A stretch of DNA of 64,000 nt, taken from contig NZ_QFOB01000010.1 in NCBI RefSeq assembly GCF_003248515.1, positions 141,677 to 205,676 of the forward strand. The letters are read 5' to 3'. Source of the stretch: Sphingomonas sp. (GTDB lineage: Bacteria > Pseudomonadota > Alphaproteobacteria > Sphingomonadales > Sphingomonadaceae). A program made the position numbers and the translations under genes. Numbering within the stretch: position 1 is the first letter of the stretch; every line of letters begins with the position of its first letter. The notes under the pieces are model-generated. The model was not told where the DNA came from and did not search any database. It saw nothing but the letters and a program-made list of their open reading frames with translations. Positions 1 to 8,154 of this stretch are shown piece after piece.

Positions 1-36
1 GCAATTGTAGCCAGCACATCCTGTCCCATTCCCCGA

Positions 37-525
37 TTGCTGCTGTTCAGCACACCCACGATAATCCTTTCGGCACTCATTCTGACCCCTGCGGCACCCG
101 GTGACCCGCGCACAATCCACGCGCTCCTGCGCAGCCATCCAGACGTGATCGAATATCTGCCCCCGGACGTCGGTGAGATACAGGGCGCAATGTCGCGACG
201 CGCAATGGAAATTGCAGCGACAACGCCCCCGAGCAGCACTGTGGACGGCGTGACAACCTTGAGACGCTTCGCTTTCCCGGATGTGCAAATAAGGTGCGAG
301 GAAGGTATAGTTTCATCGTGGCGCCAGCGCCATACCGGCCTGCTCCAATATCGCGGTCACGGCTGCCACGTCGAAAGGATCGCCACATCTGCCGAACGGA
401 TCGGGACAACGGTATCGCTGGCAGCGGGCCTGCTACTTCTACTGGGTTCAGCCTGTTCCCGGTTTGGCCGGAGAGCGAAGCGTTCCGGAGCATTCGCGGT
501 GAAAAACTTTACCTTGCCGGCTTGA
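37..525 (+). CDS. Hypothetical protein, possibly truncated by the window edge
   Basis: I do not recognise this protein of about 162 residues. The frame is open back to base 1, so the gene may begin upstream; the first start inside the window is a TTG at 37. The N-terminus is hydrophobic like a signal or anchor segment, followed by a polar middle with two cysteines (in IRCEEG and GHGCHVE) and a second hydrophobic stretch (SLAAGLLLLLGSA) just before a basic tail. It converges on the carbonic anhydrase gene and their ends overlap by 17 bp. Codon third positions are only moderately GC-rich, so this is weaker than its neighbours and could be a chance frame. Confidence 0.35.
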   Translation: MLLFSTPTIILSALILTPAAPGDPRTIHALLRSHPDVIEYLPPDVGEIQGAMSRRAMEIAATTPPSSTVDGVTTLRRFAFPDVQIRCEEGIVSSWRQRHTGLLQYRGHGCHVERIATSAERIGTTVSLAAGLLLLLGSACSRFGRRAKRSGAFAVKNFTLPA

Positions 526-1039
526 GCCCAGCGCGAAAGCGCGCCGCATTCGCTACATAGCCCGCCGCCGAGCGCTTCAGCCCCGCCATCGCTTCCGGCG
601 AAAGGACACGCTTCACCATCGCTGGCGATCCCACGATCAGGCTTCCGGGCGGAAAGACCTTGCCTTCCGTCACCAGCGCGCCCGCGCCGACGAGGCAATC
701 GTCCCCGATCACCGCATCGTTGAGGATCGTCGCTCCCATCCCCACCAGCACCCGATCCCCGACCGTGCAGCCGTGCAGGATCGCGTGATGGCCCACCGTC
801 ACATCCTCGCCGATCGTCAGCGGCGATCCCGGATCGGAATGGAGCATCGCACCATCCTGCACATTGCTGCGCGCGCCGATCAGGATCGGCGTATTATCCG
901 ATCGCACCACCGCCCGGAACCAGATGCTGGCGCCCTCCCCCAGCCGCGCATCGCCGATCACGTCGGCGCTCGGGGCGACCCAGGCGGAGCCGTCTTCCGG
1001 GAGGCTGGGGCTGCGCCCGTCGAGTTCGTAAAGCGGCAT
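509..1039 (-). CDS. Gamma-class carbonic anhydrase family protein
   Basis: A 176-residue left-handed beta-helix protein of the gamma carbonic anhydrase / YrdA / PaaY group. Hexapeptide-repeat turns run through most of the chain (for example IGARSNVQDGAMLHSDP, then LTIGEDVTVGHHAILHGC). Histidines in the HSD and GHHAILHG segments match the trimer-interface zinc ligands of the family. Members hydrate CO2 or act as thioesterase-like accessory proteins, and the sequence does not decide which. No signal peptide, so cytoplasmic. The start lies 2 bp after the flavin reductase stop on the same strand, giving an apparent gloB - flavin reductase - carbonic anhydrase run. Confidence 0.88.
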   Translation of the reverse strand: MPLYELDGRSPSLPEDGSAWVAPSADVIGDARLGEGASIWFRAVVRSDNTPILIGARSNVQDGAMLHSDPGSPLTIGEDVTVGHHAILHGCTVGDRVLVGMGATILNDAVIGDDCLVGAGALVTEGKVFPPGSLIVGSPAMVKRVLSPEAMAGLKRSAAGYVANAARFRAGLKPAR

Positions 1040-1041
1040 AG

Positions 1042-1575
1042 TCAGATCGCCTCCAGACGGCCGAGTTGCGCGAAAGTCCCTTCCATCCAGCCGAGGGGAT
1101 CGGCCCCGTCCCCGCTCCCGCCGCGCACATCATAAACGTCGCCGATGAAAAGCTCATGCGTACCGTGGATCACCGTGTTGCGGATTTCGCAAAAGATGCT
1201 GGAACAGGCGGTCGGCAGATAGGGAATGCCGTCCTTGTAAGCCCATTCGGCGGACTCGAACCGCTTCTCGCGCAGCGCGCTGTTGGAAAAAAGGCCGACG
1301 AGCGCCGTCTGCGTCGTGCCGAGCAGGTTCACGCAATAGCGCCCCGCCCGCTCGATCGCGGCGTGGGCGCTGGCGGACCGGTTGATCGCGATCAGCATCG
1401 AAGGCGGATCCATCGACACCGGGATCACGGCCGAGGCCGCCAGGCCGGCGGGCTGGCCATTGGCGGGATCGCGCGTCGTGATGAGCGCGACAGCGCCCGG
1501 CATTCGTCGCATCGCGGCCTTGAGCCCCTGCGAGAGCTCCTCCCGCGTCTCCGCGAACTTGGTCTCCGACATCAT
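1042..1575 (-). CDS. Flavin reductase family protein (FMN-binding split barrel)
   Basis: 177 residues, the usual size for HpaC/ActVB-type flavin reductases, which reduce FMN or FAD with NAD(P)H for a partner monooxygenase. Recognisable blocks are MRRMPGAVALITT near the N-terminus, GLAASAVIPVSMDPPSMLIAINR (cut here at family core SVSMDPP-like) and the late HELFIGDVYDV strand with the GTHxLFIG-type ending. Two ATG codons lie side by side (1575 and 1572); a GAGGAG ribosome site favours the inner one. No monooxygenase partner is visible nearby, so the substrate system is unknown. Confidence 0.85.
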   Translation of the reverse strand: MMSETKFAETREELSQGLKAAMRRMPGAVALITTRDPANGQPAGLAASAVIPVSMDPPSMLIAINRSASAHAAIERAGRYCVNLLGTTQTALVGLFSNSALREKRFESAEWAYKDGIPYLPTACSSIFCEIRNTVIHGTHELFIGDVYDVRGGSGDGADPLGWMEGTFAQLGRLEAI

Positions 1576-1586
1576 TCACTCCTCAT

Positions 1587-1608
1587 GCGCCGCGCCCTTC
1601 CGCGGCGC
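1587..1608. terminator. Hairpin between gloB and flavin reductase
   Basis: GCGCCGCG and CGCGGCGC pair perfectly over 8 bp around a 6-nt loop in the 38-bp gap between the gloB stop and the flavin reductase start. There is no clear T-run, so it may be an attenuator or an RNA-stability hairpin and not a full terminator. Confidence 0.4.
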
Positions 1609-1613
1609 GCTCG

Positions 1614-2369
1614 TCAGCCTTTGAACATATCCTTGGCGCCCCGCACGATGCCAAAGGCTTCGGCGGGATCGTCCGTTCCGGACGCCAACGCCAGTGCCGG
1701 CGCGCGCAGAAACGGATTGGTGGCCTTCTCCTCCCCAATCGTGGTCGGCACGGTGGGCATGCCGGCCGCGATCCGCGCTTCCAGCAACACGCCGCGCCGC
1801 GCCAGCGCCTCGCCCGGATCGACCGTCCGCGCGAACCGCAGGTTCGAGGCCGTATATTCATGCGCGCAGAAAAGCCGCGTCTCCTCCGGCAATGCCGCCA
1901 GCCGGCCGAGGCTGGCCCAGAATTGCGAAGGCGTGCCCTCGAACATGCGGCCGCAGCCCAGCGTGAACAGCGTATCGCCCACGAATACCACCGCATCGGC
2001 GGCGTCATGGAAACTCACATGGCCCTGGGTGTGGCCGCCCGTATCGATCACCTCGAACCGCGTATCCCCGAGCGACACGATATCGCCATGCGCGATCTCG
2101 CGATCGATGGGGGACAGGCGCGCCACCTCCGCCGGCGCGACCACCTGGGCGCCATAGCGGGCCTTGAGCGCGGAATTGCCGCCGGCATGATCGGGATGCC
2201 AATGCGTGTTGAGGATCAGATCCAGCCCCCAGCCGAGCGCCTCCAGCTCGCGCTCATAGGTCGCGGCATCCGGCGTATCGATCGCCGCCACCCGGCCGGT
2301 GGCATCGTCGCGCACGAGGAAGCCGTAATTGTCGGAAAGGCAGCGAAACTGATGAATGGTGATGCTCAT
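1614..2369 (-). CDS. gloB: Hydroxyacylglutathione hydrolase (glyoxalase II)
   Basis: 251 residues, typical glyoxalase II length. It hydrolyses S-D-lactoylglutathione to glutathione and D-lactate in the cytoplasm, the second step of methylglyoxal detoxification. The metallo-beta-lactamase metal motif THWHPDHAGG is near residue 57, followed by the GGHTQGHVSFH ligand block, the GDTLFTLGCGRMFEG segment and CAHEYTASNLRFA, which are characteristic of GloB and separate it from other metallo-hydrolases. It starts at an ATG opposite a divergent enoyl-CoA hydratase gene, and the 184-bp gap between them carries a long C tract. Confidence 0.95.
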   Translation of the reverse strand: MSITIHQFRCLSDNYGFLVRDDATGRVAAIDTPDAATYERELEALGWGLDLILNTHWHPDHAGGNSALKARYGAQVVAPAEVARLSPIDREIAHGDIVSLGDTRFEVIDTGGHTQGHVSFHDAADAVVFVGDTLFTLGCGRMFEGTPSQFWASLGRLAALPEETRLFCAHEYTASNLRFARTVDPGEALARRGVLLEARIAAGMPTVPTTIGEEKATNPFLRAPALALASGTDDPAEAFGIVRGAKDMFKG

Positions 2370-2467
2370 ACGCCCGATCCCGGCCCTGCCTGACTGACAG
2401 GATCGATAGATAGAGCCATCTCATGGCCTTCGCCAGCAGCGCCCGGAAAGGTATCCGCCCAGCCCCT

Positions 2468-2481
2468 CCCCCCCCCCCCCC
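2468..2481. repeat. Homopolymer tract of 14 C
   Basis: An uninterrupted run of 14 cytosines in the divergent intergenic region between gloB (start 2369) and the enoyl-CoA hydratase (start 2554). No other homopolymer of this length was noticed in the window. It is a slippage-prone sequence and also a place where assembly length errors are common. Confidence 0.9.
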
Positions 2482-2553
2482 GGCACCGAAAGATTTGCCC
2501 GTGCCCGCGCGAGAGTGCATCAGATTCCCGCATCGACTTTCGCGGAATGATCC

Positions 2554-3339
2554 ATGACCGAGACACCTCCGACCATCACCTCCACCTGCAGGGAAGGGCT
2601 TGGCATCCTGACCCTCAACCGGCCGGATCAGCTCAACGCGCTGACGCCCGCGATGCTGGAGCGGATCCCGGAGGCCCTAGCGGAAATGATCGAGCAGGGC
2701 GCGAGAGCCGTCATCCTCACCGGTGCCGGCCGCGCCTTCTGCTCGGGCGCGGCGCTCGACATGGGTGAGTTGGGCGGCGAAGCCGATCTCGGCGCCATCA
2801 TCGATCGTTATTATAATCCGGCCGCACACGCGATCGCGGATCTGCCCGTGCCGGTGGTCTGCGCGATGAACGGCCCCGCGGTCGGCGCGGGCCTTTCGAT
2901 CGCGCTTGCCGCCGATATCGTCGTGGCGGCGCGCTCCTCCTATCTGATGCTCGCCTTCGCCAATATCGGGCTCGTGCCCGATGCCGGCGCGACATGGCTC
3001 GTGGCGCGTGCCGTGGGCCGGGCAAAGGCCCTGGAAATGGCGCTGCTGGCGGAACGCATGCCCGCGGAAGACGCGCTGGCTGCTGGCCTGATCGCCCGCG
3101 TCGTCGATGACGAGGCCGTGATGCCGGAGGCCGTGACGATCGGCCGCAAGCTCGCCGCCATGCCGACCAGCGCGATGGCGATGATCCGTCGGCAGGTTCG
3201 CGTCGCGCTCGATCAGCCTTTCGCGGAAACCCTGCTGCAGGAGCGCGACAATCAGCGGGCAGCCGGCTTCAGCGAGGATTTCCGGGAAGGCGTGCTCGCC
3301 TTCCGGGAAAAGCGCGCGCCGATCTTCAAGGGCCGCTGA
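2554..3339 (+). CDS. Enoyl-CoA hydratase/isomerase family protein
   Basis: 261-residue crotonase-fold protein that would hydrate or isomerise an acyl-CoA in the cytoplasm. The oxyanion-hole segments are AFCSGAALDMGELGG (around residue 62) and NGPAVGAGLSIALAADIV (around residue 108). The second catalytic position reads NIGLVPDAGATWLV, where classical hydratases have a Glu at GxxPE/GxxPD; the Asp in LVPDAG is common in PaaG-like isomerases. A phenylacetate-type isomerase or a general acyl-CoA hydratase are both possible. It is a single gene, converging on a GntR-family regulator with a hairpin between them. Confidence 0.88.
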   Translation: MTETPPTITSTCREGLGILTLNRPDQLNALTPAMLERIPEALAEMIEQGARAVILTGAGRAFCSGAALDMGELGGEADLGAIIDRYYNPAAHAIADLPVPVVCAMNGPAVGAGLSIALAADIVVAARSSYLMLAFANIGLVPDAGATWLVARAVGRAKALEMALLAERMPAEDALAAGLIARVVDDEAVMPEAVTIGRKLAAMPTSAMAMIRRQVRVALDQPFAETLLQERDNQRAAGFSEDFREGVLAFREKRAPIFKGR

Positions 3340-3352
3340 GGCGAAAGCGCCG

Positions 3353-3372
3353 GCCGGTTCAGCCGAACCGGC
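3353..3372. terminator. Bidirectional hairpin between convergent genes
   Basis: GCCGGTTC and GAACCGGC form a perfect 8-bp stem with a 4-nt loop 13 bp after the enoyl-CoA hydratase stop and across the end of the convergent GntR gene. The position suits a two-way terminator, though no T-run follows. Confidence 0.5.
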
Positions 3373-4108
3373 GACCCGCCAGATCCTCGCGCATCCAGTC
3401 GCTCACCATATCGGAGCAGCGGCCGGTCACGATCGCCGCAATCTCTTCATCGCCATCAATGATCGCGCGCGCCATGTCCGCACGCAGCGCGCGATAGACG
3501 CGGATACGCTCGGAATTGCCGGGCGCCGAGCCCGGTTCGCGGCCAACCTCCGATGCGAAATCGTAGATGACCCCGAGAAACAGGTTTAGCACGCTGTTGC
3601 CGCCAAGCCGGCCGAGCACGCCGCCAAATTCGCGCTCGCTTCGCAGGAAGGACGCGTAATCGCCCTGCTCCGTCTCCGCGCCCTCCCGGTCGATGAAGGC
3701 GCTGAGTTCGCGAAGGAGCCCCTCGTCGCGATTGCGCGCGGCTGCCCGCGCCACGCCCAGACGGATGGGCTTCATCGCATGGACGATCTCTTCCAGCTTC
3801 GCTCCATGCGACTGGAGATAGATGGAGGCGATCCGGCTGACGGAAGCGCTCTCCGGCCGCCGCGCGAAATATCCGCCGCCGACCCCACGACGGATGCTGA
3901 TGAGATTTTCCTGTAAAACCTGCGCTGACGCCTGACGCAGTGTGGGACGGCTTACGCCCAGCTTTTCGATCAGATCGTCCTCGGAGCCGAGGAACTCGCC
4001 CTCATCCTGCTCCATCGCATATATACGCAGCGCCTGCGCAGCCTGGCTTACCGCCGAATTGATGTTAGCCGTGGGTCCGCTCGCCGCCATCTTCTCTCTC
4101 GTGCCCAT
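3359..4108 (-). CDS. GntR-family (FCD) transcriptional regulator
   Basis: About 249 residues from the ATG at 4108; a GTG at 4183 and another ATG at 4090 are alternative starts. The N-terminal winged helix contains FLGSEDDLIEKLGVSRPTLRQA, close to the GntR signature but with a short linker, followed by the wing IRRGVGGGYFARRP. The C-terminal 140 residues are all-helical and fit the FCD effector domain. FCD regulators usually sense carboxylates or acyl-CoAs. It converges on the enoyl-CoA hydratase gene, which makes that a possible but unproven target. No obvious TNGTNNNACNA box lies in its upstream region. Confidence 0.82.
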   Translation of the reverse strand: MGTREKMAASGPTANINSAVSQAAQALRIYAMEQDEGEFLGSEDDLIEKLGVSRPTLRQASAQVLQENLISIRRGVGGGYFARRPESASVSRIASIYLQSHGAKLEEIVHAMKPIRLGVARAAARNRDEGLLRELSAFIDREGAETEQGDYASFLRSEREFGGVLGRLGGNSVLNLFLGVIYDFASEVGREPGSAPGNSERIRVYRALRADMARAIIDGDEEIAAIVTGRCSDMVSDWMREDLAGRRFG

Positions 4109-4337
4109 CGAGGGGCCGCAGCTAATCCGATCGATACGGCCGCGCAATTGCTGCACCGCAACCGGTCGTCGCGAAGAAGGCACGCATCAGGGCGTTGCAA
4201 GGCATCTGCCCGGCCGCGTGAAGAAACGCGCGAAAAATCGGATCATCACAAATCGTTAAGCGGGCGCTCGGCTCGCCTCAGATCGCTTCATTCGCTCCGC
4301 GAACGGGATTAGATCAGGCGGCACAGGAGAAAAACCC

Positions 4338-4529
4338 ATGTCGAAGCTGATGATCACCCTCGCGCTCGCCACGCTCGCCCTCGGCGGCGTTTCCGGCGCC
4401 CAGGCCGCGCCCTGCAAGGATGCCAAGGGCAAGTTCACGAAATGCCCGCCGGCCAAGCCCGTGCCCTGCAAGGATGCGAAGGGCAAGTTCGTGAAGTGCG
4501 GCACGCCCGGCGCCAAGCCGATCAAGTAA
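4338..4529 (+). CDS. Small secreted protein with duplicated Cys/Lys motif
   Basis: 63 residues. Residues 1-24 are a good Sec signal peptide ending AQA-A. The mature part is almost entirely two copies of PCKDAKGKF-x-KC (residues 25-36 and 43-54), leaving four cysteines at 26, 36, 44 and 54 that could form two disulfides, and a net positive charge. An AGGAGA ribosome site sits upstream of the ATG. The duplication is visible at DNA level. Short secreted proteins of this kind occur in sphingomonads without an assigned function; I do not propose one. It is followed by a hairpin and then trmB. Confidence 0.8.
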   Translation: MSKLMITLALATLALGGVSGAQAAPCKDAKGKFTKCPPAKPVPCKDAKGKFVKCGTPGAKPIK

Positions 4530-4537
4530 GGATCTCT

Positions 4538-4562
4538 GCGGCCGGCTTTCCGGGCCGGCCGC
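4538..4562. terminator. GC-rich hairpin after the small secreted protein
   Basis: GCGGCCGGC and GCCGGCCGC pair over 9 bp with a 7-nt loop directly after the small ORF and 20 bp before the trmB start. No T-run, so it may partly terminate or separate transcript ends. Confidence 0.5.
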
Positions 4563-4582
4563 AACCCGTTACGGGGGCCGGC

Positions 4583-5305
4583 ATGACGACCGGCGATCCC
4601 ACCACCATCCGCCGCCTCTACGGGCGGCGCCAGGGCCACAAGCTGCGCGAGGGACAGGCCAACCTCGTCGAGGATCTGCTGCCGCGCCTCTCCGCGCCGG
4701 CCGAAGGACCGATCGAAGCCGTGCGGCTCTTCGGCGATGATCGCCCGCTGCAGCTGGAAATCGGATTCGGCGCTGGCGAGTATCTCGCCGGACAGGCACA
4801 GTTGCATCCGGATCACGGCCTGATCGGCTGCGAGCCCTTTCTCAACGGCGTCGTCGGCGCGCTCGGCCATATCGACCGCCTCGGTCTGACGAACGTGCGC
4901 CTGCACATGGGCGATGCGCTGGAGGTGATCGAGCGGCTGCCGGATGCGAGCCTCGATCGCGCCTATCTGCTGCATCCCGATCCCTGGCCGAAGGCACGCC
5001 ACGCCAAGCGGCGCTTCATGAATGCCGGGCCGATCGCGCTATTGGCGGCCAAGCTGAAGCCGGGCGCCGAATTCCGCTTCGGCACCGATCATCCCATCTA
5101 TTGCCGCTGGGCGATGATGGTGATGCGCGGCCGGCCTGAATTCGAATGGCTCGTCGAAGGCCCGCAGGATTTCCTCGTCCGTCCGGCCGACTGGCCGGAG
5201 ACGCGCTACGAAGCCAAGGCCCGCCGCCTGGGCCACGAAGTCTGGTACTTCCGCTACCGGCGAAAGCCTGACCAGCCCGCCACCTCTGCTGCTCTCTCCG
5301 CCTAG
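4583..5305 (+). CDS. trmB: tRNA (guanine-N7-)-methyltransferase
   Basis: 240 residues from the ATG at 4583, which is the start matching the family N-terminus (RRLYGRRQGHKLREGQ). TrmB methylates G46 of tRNAs using S-adenosylmethionine. The Rossmann SAM motif LEIGFGAGEYLAGQA lies near residue 60, the GCEPFLNGV block follows, and the diagnostic LLHPDPWPKARHAKRR stretch is near residue 130, with TDHPIY downstream, all as in the family. Its stop codon overlaps the stop of the convergent LysR gene by 4 bp. Confidence 0.95.
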   Translation: MTTGDPTTIRRLYGRRQGHKLREGQANLVEDLLPRLSAPAEGPIEAVRLFGDDRPLQLEIGFGAGEYLAGQAQLHPDHGLIGCEPFLNGVVGALGHIDRLGLTNVRLHMGDALEVIERLPDASLDRAYLLHPDPWPKARHAKRRFMNAGPIALLAAKLKPGAEFRFGTDHPIYCRWAMMVMRGRPEFEWLVEGPQDFLVRPADWPETRYEAKARRLGHEVWYFRYRRKPDQPATSAALSA

Positions 5306-6180
5306 CGGCGCAGCATCGCTTTGGCGATCGACTGGAAGGACGTGCCGATCGCCGACTGGGGGGCGTGCAGATTGCGATTGAGGTGGACGGGCAGCGCGCC
5401 GCCGCCCTCCAGCGGCACGATCCTCACGGATGGATCGCGCGCCTGCTCTGCCGTGAACATGTCGACGATCGCCACGCCCAATCGCTGGGCAACGAAGGCG
5501 AGCGCCGTTTCCCCGAAGCGGACATAGGCGCGCACATTAGCGGGGTGCCCCCCCATCACGGCGGCGATGGCGCGGCCGTGCGGCGTATCCTCGCGAAACG
5601 TGACGAACGGCGCATCCAGCAACTGGCCGGGCGTCACACGATCCAGCCGCGCCAACGGATCGTCCCGATGGACGGCGAGTGCCAGCGGCGCCGTGCCCAG
5701 CTTCACGGAATGGATGGACGGGCTCGTCATCGCGAACACCGTCAACGTGAATTCGCCGCGTCCGAGTTCCAGATAATCGTCGGTCTGCTCCACCGAGAGA
5801 ATGTCGAACTGGAGCACCACGCCCGGATGCCTCTCGACGAGGCGGGCAAGCATGGCGGGCACGATCGAATGGCCGAGCGAGGGCGAGGCCGCGATACGGA
5901 ACAGTCGCCGATCGCCCGAGGCCAGCCCCCGCGCGACCTGATCGAGATCGATCAGCCCCTTGTGCACCTCCTCGATATGGCGGGCCAGCAGATGCGCTTC
6001 CTGCGTGGGCACCAGGCGGCCGCTCGATCGATCGAACAGGGCGAAACCCAGCCGATCCTCGATATGCCGTATCATGCGGCTGAGGCCCGGTTGGGCCACC
6101 CCCAGCATCTGCGCTGCGCCGCGCACGCTGCCCGCCCGCATCACGGCATGAAGGGCCTCCACATGGCGCGCGTTCAGCAT
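5302..6180 (-). CDS. LysR-family regulator divergent from the dehydroshikimate dehydratase
   Basis: 292 residues with an N-terminal LysR helix-turn-helix (AGSVRGAAQMLGVAQPGLSRMI, residues about 17-38) and a periplasmic-binding-protein-like effector domain. It is divergently transcribed from the quiC-type gene with 103 bp between the starts, the classical arrangement for a LysR activator and its target. The natural inducer would then be protocatechuate, dehydroshikimate or a related acid; this is inferred from position only. A T-N11-A dyad lies directly before its start codon. Confidence 0.88.
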   Translation of the reverse strand: MLNARHVEALHAVMRAGSVRGAAQMLGVAQPGLSRMIRHIEDRLGFALFDRSSGRLVPTQEAHLLARHIEEVHKGLIDLDQVARGLASGDRRLFRIAASPSLGHSIVPAMLARLVERHPGVVLQFDILSVEQTDDYLELGRGEFTLTVFAMTSPSIHSVKLGTAPLALAVHRDDPLARLDRVTPGQLLDAPFVTFREDTPHGRAIAAVMGGHPANVRAYVRFGETALAFVAQRLGVAIVDMFTAEQARDPSVRIVPLEGGGALPVHLNRNLHAPQSAIGTSFQSIAKAMLRR

Positions 6181-6190
6181 CCTACCTCTA

Positions 6191-6203
6191 TAACATCAGG
6201 GTA
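6191..6203. promoter_or_regulatory. Candidate LysR box (T-N11-A)
   Basis: TAACATCAGGGTA has the T-N11-A form with partly symmetric arms (TAAC / GGTA). It lies 10 bp before the LysR start and 80 bp before the quiC start, where a LysR regulator would both repress itself and activate the divergent gene. A second small dyad, ATCATGTGAT, is at 6216-6225. Confidence 0.4.
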
Positions 6204-6283
6204 TCATCAAGCAAAATCATGTGATCTTCCGCTATCGCCTCATTGGCCCGAAACTGGCGAGACCGAACAGCCGGAGTTCCGCC

Positions 6284-8143
6284 ATGATCGATGCGATCGC
6301 CACCGTTTCCCTCAGCGGCACGCTGGAGGACAAGTTGCGCGCAGCCGCATCCGCGGGCTTTCGCGCGATCGAGATCTTCGATCAGGATTTCCTCGCCTCG
6401 GACCTCACCGCCCCGGAGGTGCGCGCCCTGATGGACGAGCTTGGCCTGGCCTGCATTCTCTACCAGCCCTTCCGCGATCTGGAGGGAATGCCGGAGCCGC
6501 AGCGGACCCGCGCCTTCCACCGGATCGAGCAGAAATTCCGGGTGATGCAGGTGCTGGGCTGCGATCGCATGCTGCTCTGCACCAATTGCTCGCCCCTCGC
6601 CTCGCCCGACGAGGATCGGATCGTCGCCGATCTGCGCGAGCTGGGCGATCTCGCGGCGCGTTACGGCATCACCGTGGGCTATGAGGCGCTCGCCTGGGCA
6701 CGTCACATCTTCGATCATCGCGATGTCTGGCGGATCGTGGAGAAGGTGGATCATCCGAACATCGGCATCCTGCTCGACAGCTTCCATTCGCTCTCGCGCG
6801 GCATACCGGTGGAAAGCCTGCGTGAGATCCGACCGGAGAAAATCGTCTTCGTGCAGCTGGCCGACGCGCCGATCCTGTCGATGGACCTGCTCTACTGGAG
6901 CCGTCATTTCCGCAACCTGCCGGGGCAAGGCGGCCTCGATCTGACGGGCTATGTCGGCGAACTGCTCCGCCTGGGCTATGATGGCCCGCTGAGCCTGGAG
7001 ATCTTCAACGATCGCTTTCGCGCCAATTCGGCCTTGATGGTGGCGCAGGACGGGTTACGCTCGCTCACCGCGATCCGCGATGCCGCCGCCCGCCATATCG
7101 GCGCGCCCACCACCATGCCGCCGCCCGCGCGGATCGATCGCGTCGAGTTCGTCGAATTCGCGGTGGACGAGGCGGATCGCGAGCCGCTGGAGGCAATGCT
7201 CCGCTCGGCCGGCTTCACGCCCGCCGGATCGCATCGCGACAAGGCCGTGGATCTCTGGCGCAACAATGCCGCGCGCTTCGTGCTGAATTTCGAGCAGGAG
7301 GGCTTCGCCAGCGCCTATCGCCTCACGCACGGCACCTCGATCTGCGCGATCGGTCTTTCGGTGGCGGATCACGAGGCGACGATCGCGCGTGCCCGCGCGC
7401 TCGGCATCCACGAGCATCGCTCGGACATTCCCGCAATGCCGGCCCTGCGCGGCGTGGCCGGAAGCCTGGTCTATATCCTCGACACGGCCGATGCGGCGGC
7501 CGTGTGGGATGAGGAGTTTGACACGATCGACGAAGACGATTCCGCGCCAGACGTGGGTGTGACGGGCATCGATCATCTCGCCGCCGTCGTCCACAATGAC
7601 GAATTCCTGTCCTGGCAGCTCTATTGGCGCACCCTCTTCGACGTGCGCGTCCAGCAGCCACAGGACGTGATCGATCCCAATGGCCTGGTGCAGAGCCAGG
7701 CGATCCAGAATCCGGCCGGCACCTTCCGCCTCACCCTCAACAGCACGGATGCGCGTGGTGCGCTCTCGGCGCGTTTCCTCAGCCATTCGTTCGGCGCCGG
7801 TTTCCAGCATATCGCGCTGGCCGTGGAAGATATGGCAAAGGCGGCACGGGCGCTGGACACTCGCGGCCTCGCCCGCCTGCCGGTGCCGGAAAATTATCAG
7901 GACGACGCCGAAATCCGCTTCGCCCTGTCGCCCGAGCAGAGCATGGACGCACGCCGTTTCGATATCATGCTGGACGAAGATGCCGATGGTGGCCGCTATG
8001 CGCAGCTTTACAGCCGCGCCTTCGCCCGCACCTTCTTCTTCGAATATGTCGAGCGCGCCGGCTATGACGGCTATGGCGCCCCCAACGCCCCGATCCGGCT
8101 GGCCGCGCAAAGCCGCTTCCGCCCCGCCTTGCCGATCGATTGA
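6284..8143 (+). CDS. quiC: 3-Dehydroshikimate dehydratase with C-terminal HPPD-like domain
   Basis: 619 residues from the ATG at 6284 (CGGAG ribosome site). The first 270 or so residues are a sugar-phosphate isomerase/AP-endonuclease-type TIM barrel (YEALAWARHIFDHR, LLDSFHSLSRG, LQLAD-type FVQLADAP, LSLEIFND), with the Glu/Asp/His metal ligands of AsbF/QuiC dehydratases. The remainder is two vicinal-oxygen-chelate repeats resembling 4-hydroxyphenylpyruvate dioxygenase (GIDHLAAVVHNDE, GFQHIALAV). This fusion is the known bacterial QuiC type that converts 3-dehydroshikimate to protocatechuate in quinate/shikimate catabolism. It forms an operon with the VOC gene 11 bp downstream. Confidence 0.9.
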   Translation: MIDAIATVSLSGTLEDKLRAAASAGFRAIEIFDQDFLASDLTAPEVRALMDELGLACILYQPFRDLEGMPEPQRTRAFHRIEQKFRVMQVLGCDRMLLCTNCSPLASPDEDRIVADLRELGDLAARYGITVGYEALAWARHIFDHRDVWRIVEKVDHPNIGILLDSFHSLSRGIPVESLREIRPEKIVFVQLADAPILSMDLLYWSRHFRNLPGQGGLDLTGYVGELLRLGYDGPLSLEIFNDRFRANSALMVAQDGLRSLTAIRDAAARHIGAPTTMPPPARIDRVEFVEFAVDEADREPLEAMLRSAGFTPAGSHRDKAVDLWRNNAARFVLNFEQEGFASAYRLTHGTSICAIGLSVADHEATIARARALGIHEHRSDIPAMPALRGVAGSLVYILDTADAAAVWDEEFDTIDEDDSAPDVGVTGIDHLAAVVHNDEFLSWQLYWRTLFDVRVQQPQDVIDPNGLVQSQAIQNPAGTFRLTLNSTDARGALSARFLSHSFGAGFQHIALAVEDMAKAARALDTRGLARLPVPENYQDDAEIRFALSPEQSMDARRFDIMLDEDADGGRYAQLYSRAFARTFFFEYVERAGYDGYGAPNAPIRLAAQSRFRPALPID

Positions 8144-8154
8144 GGAGAGGACCG

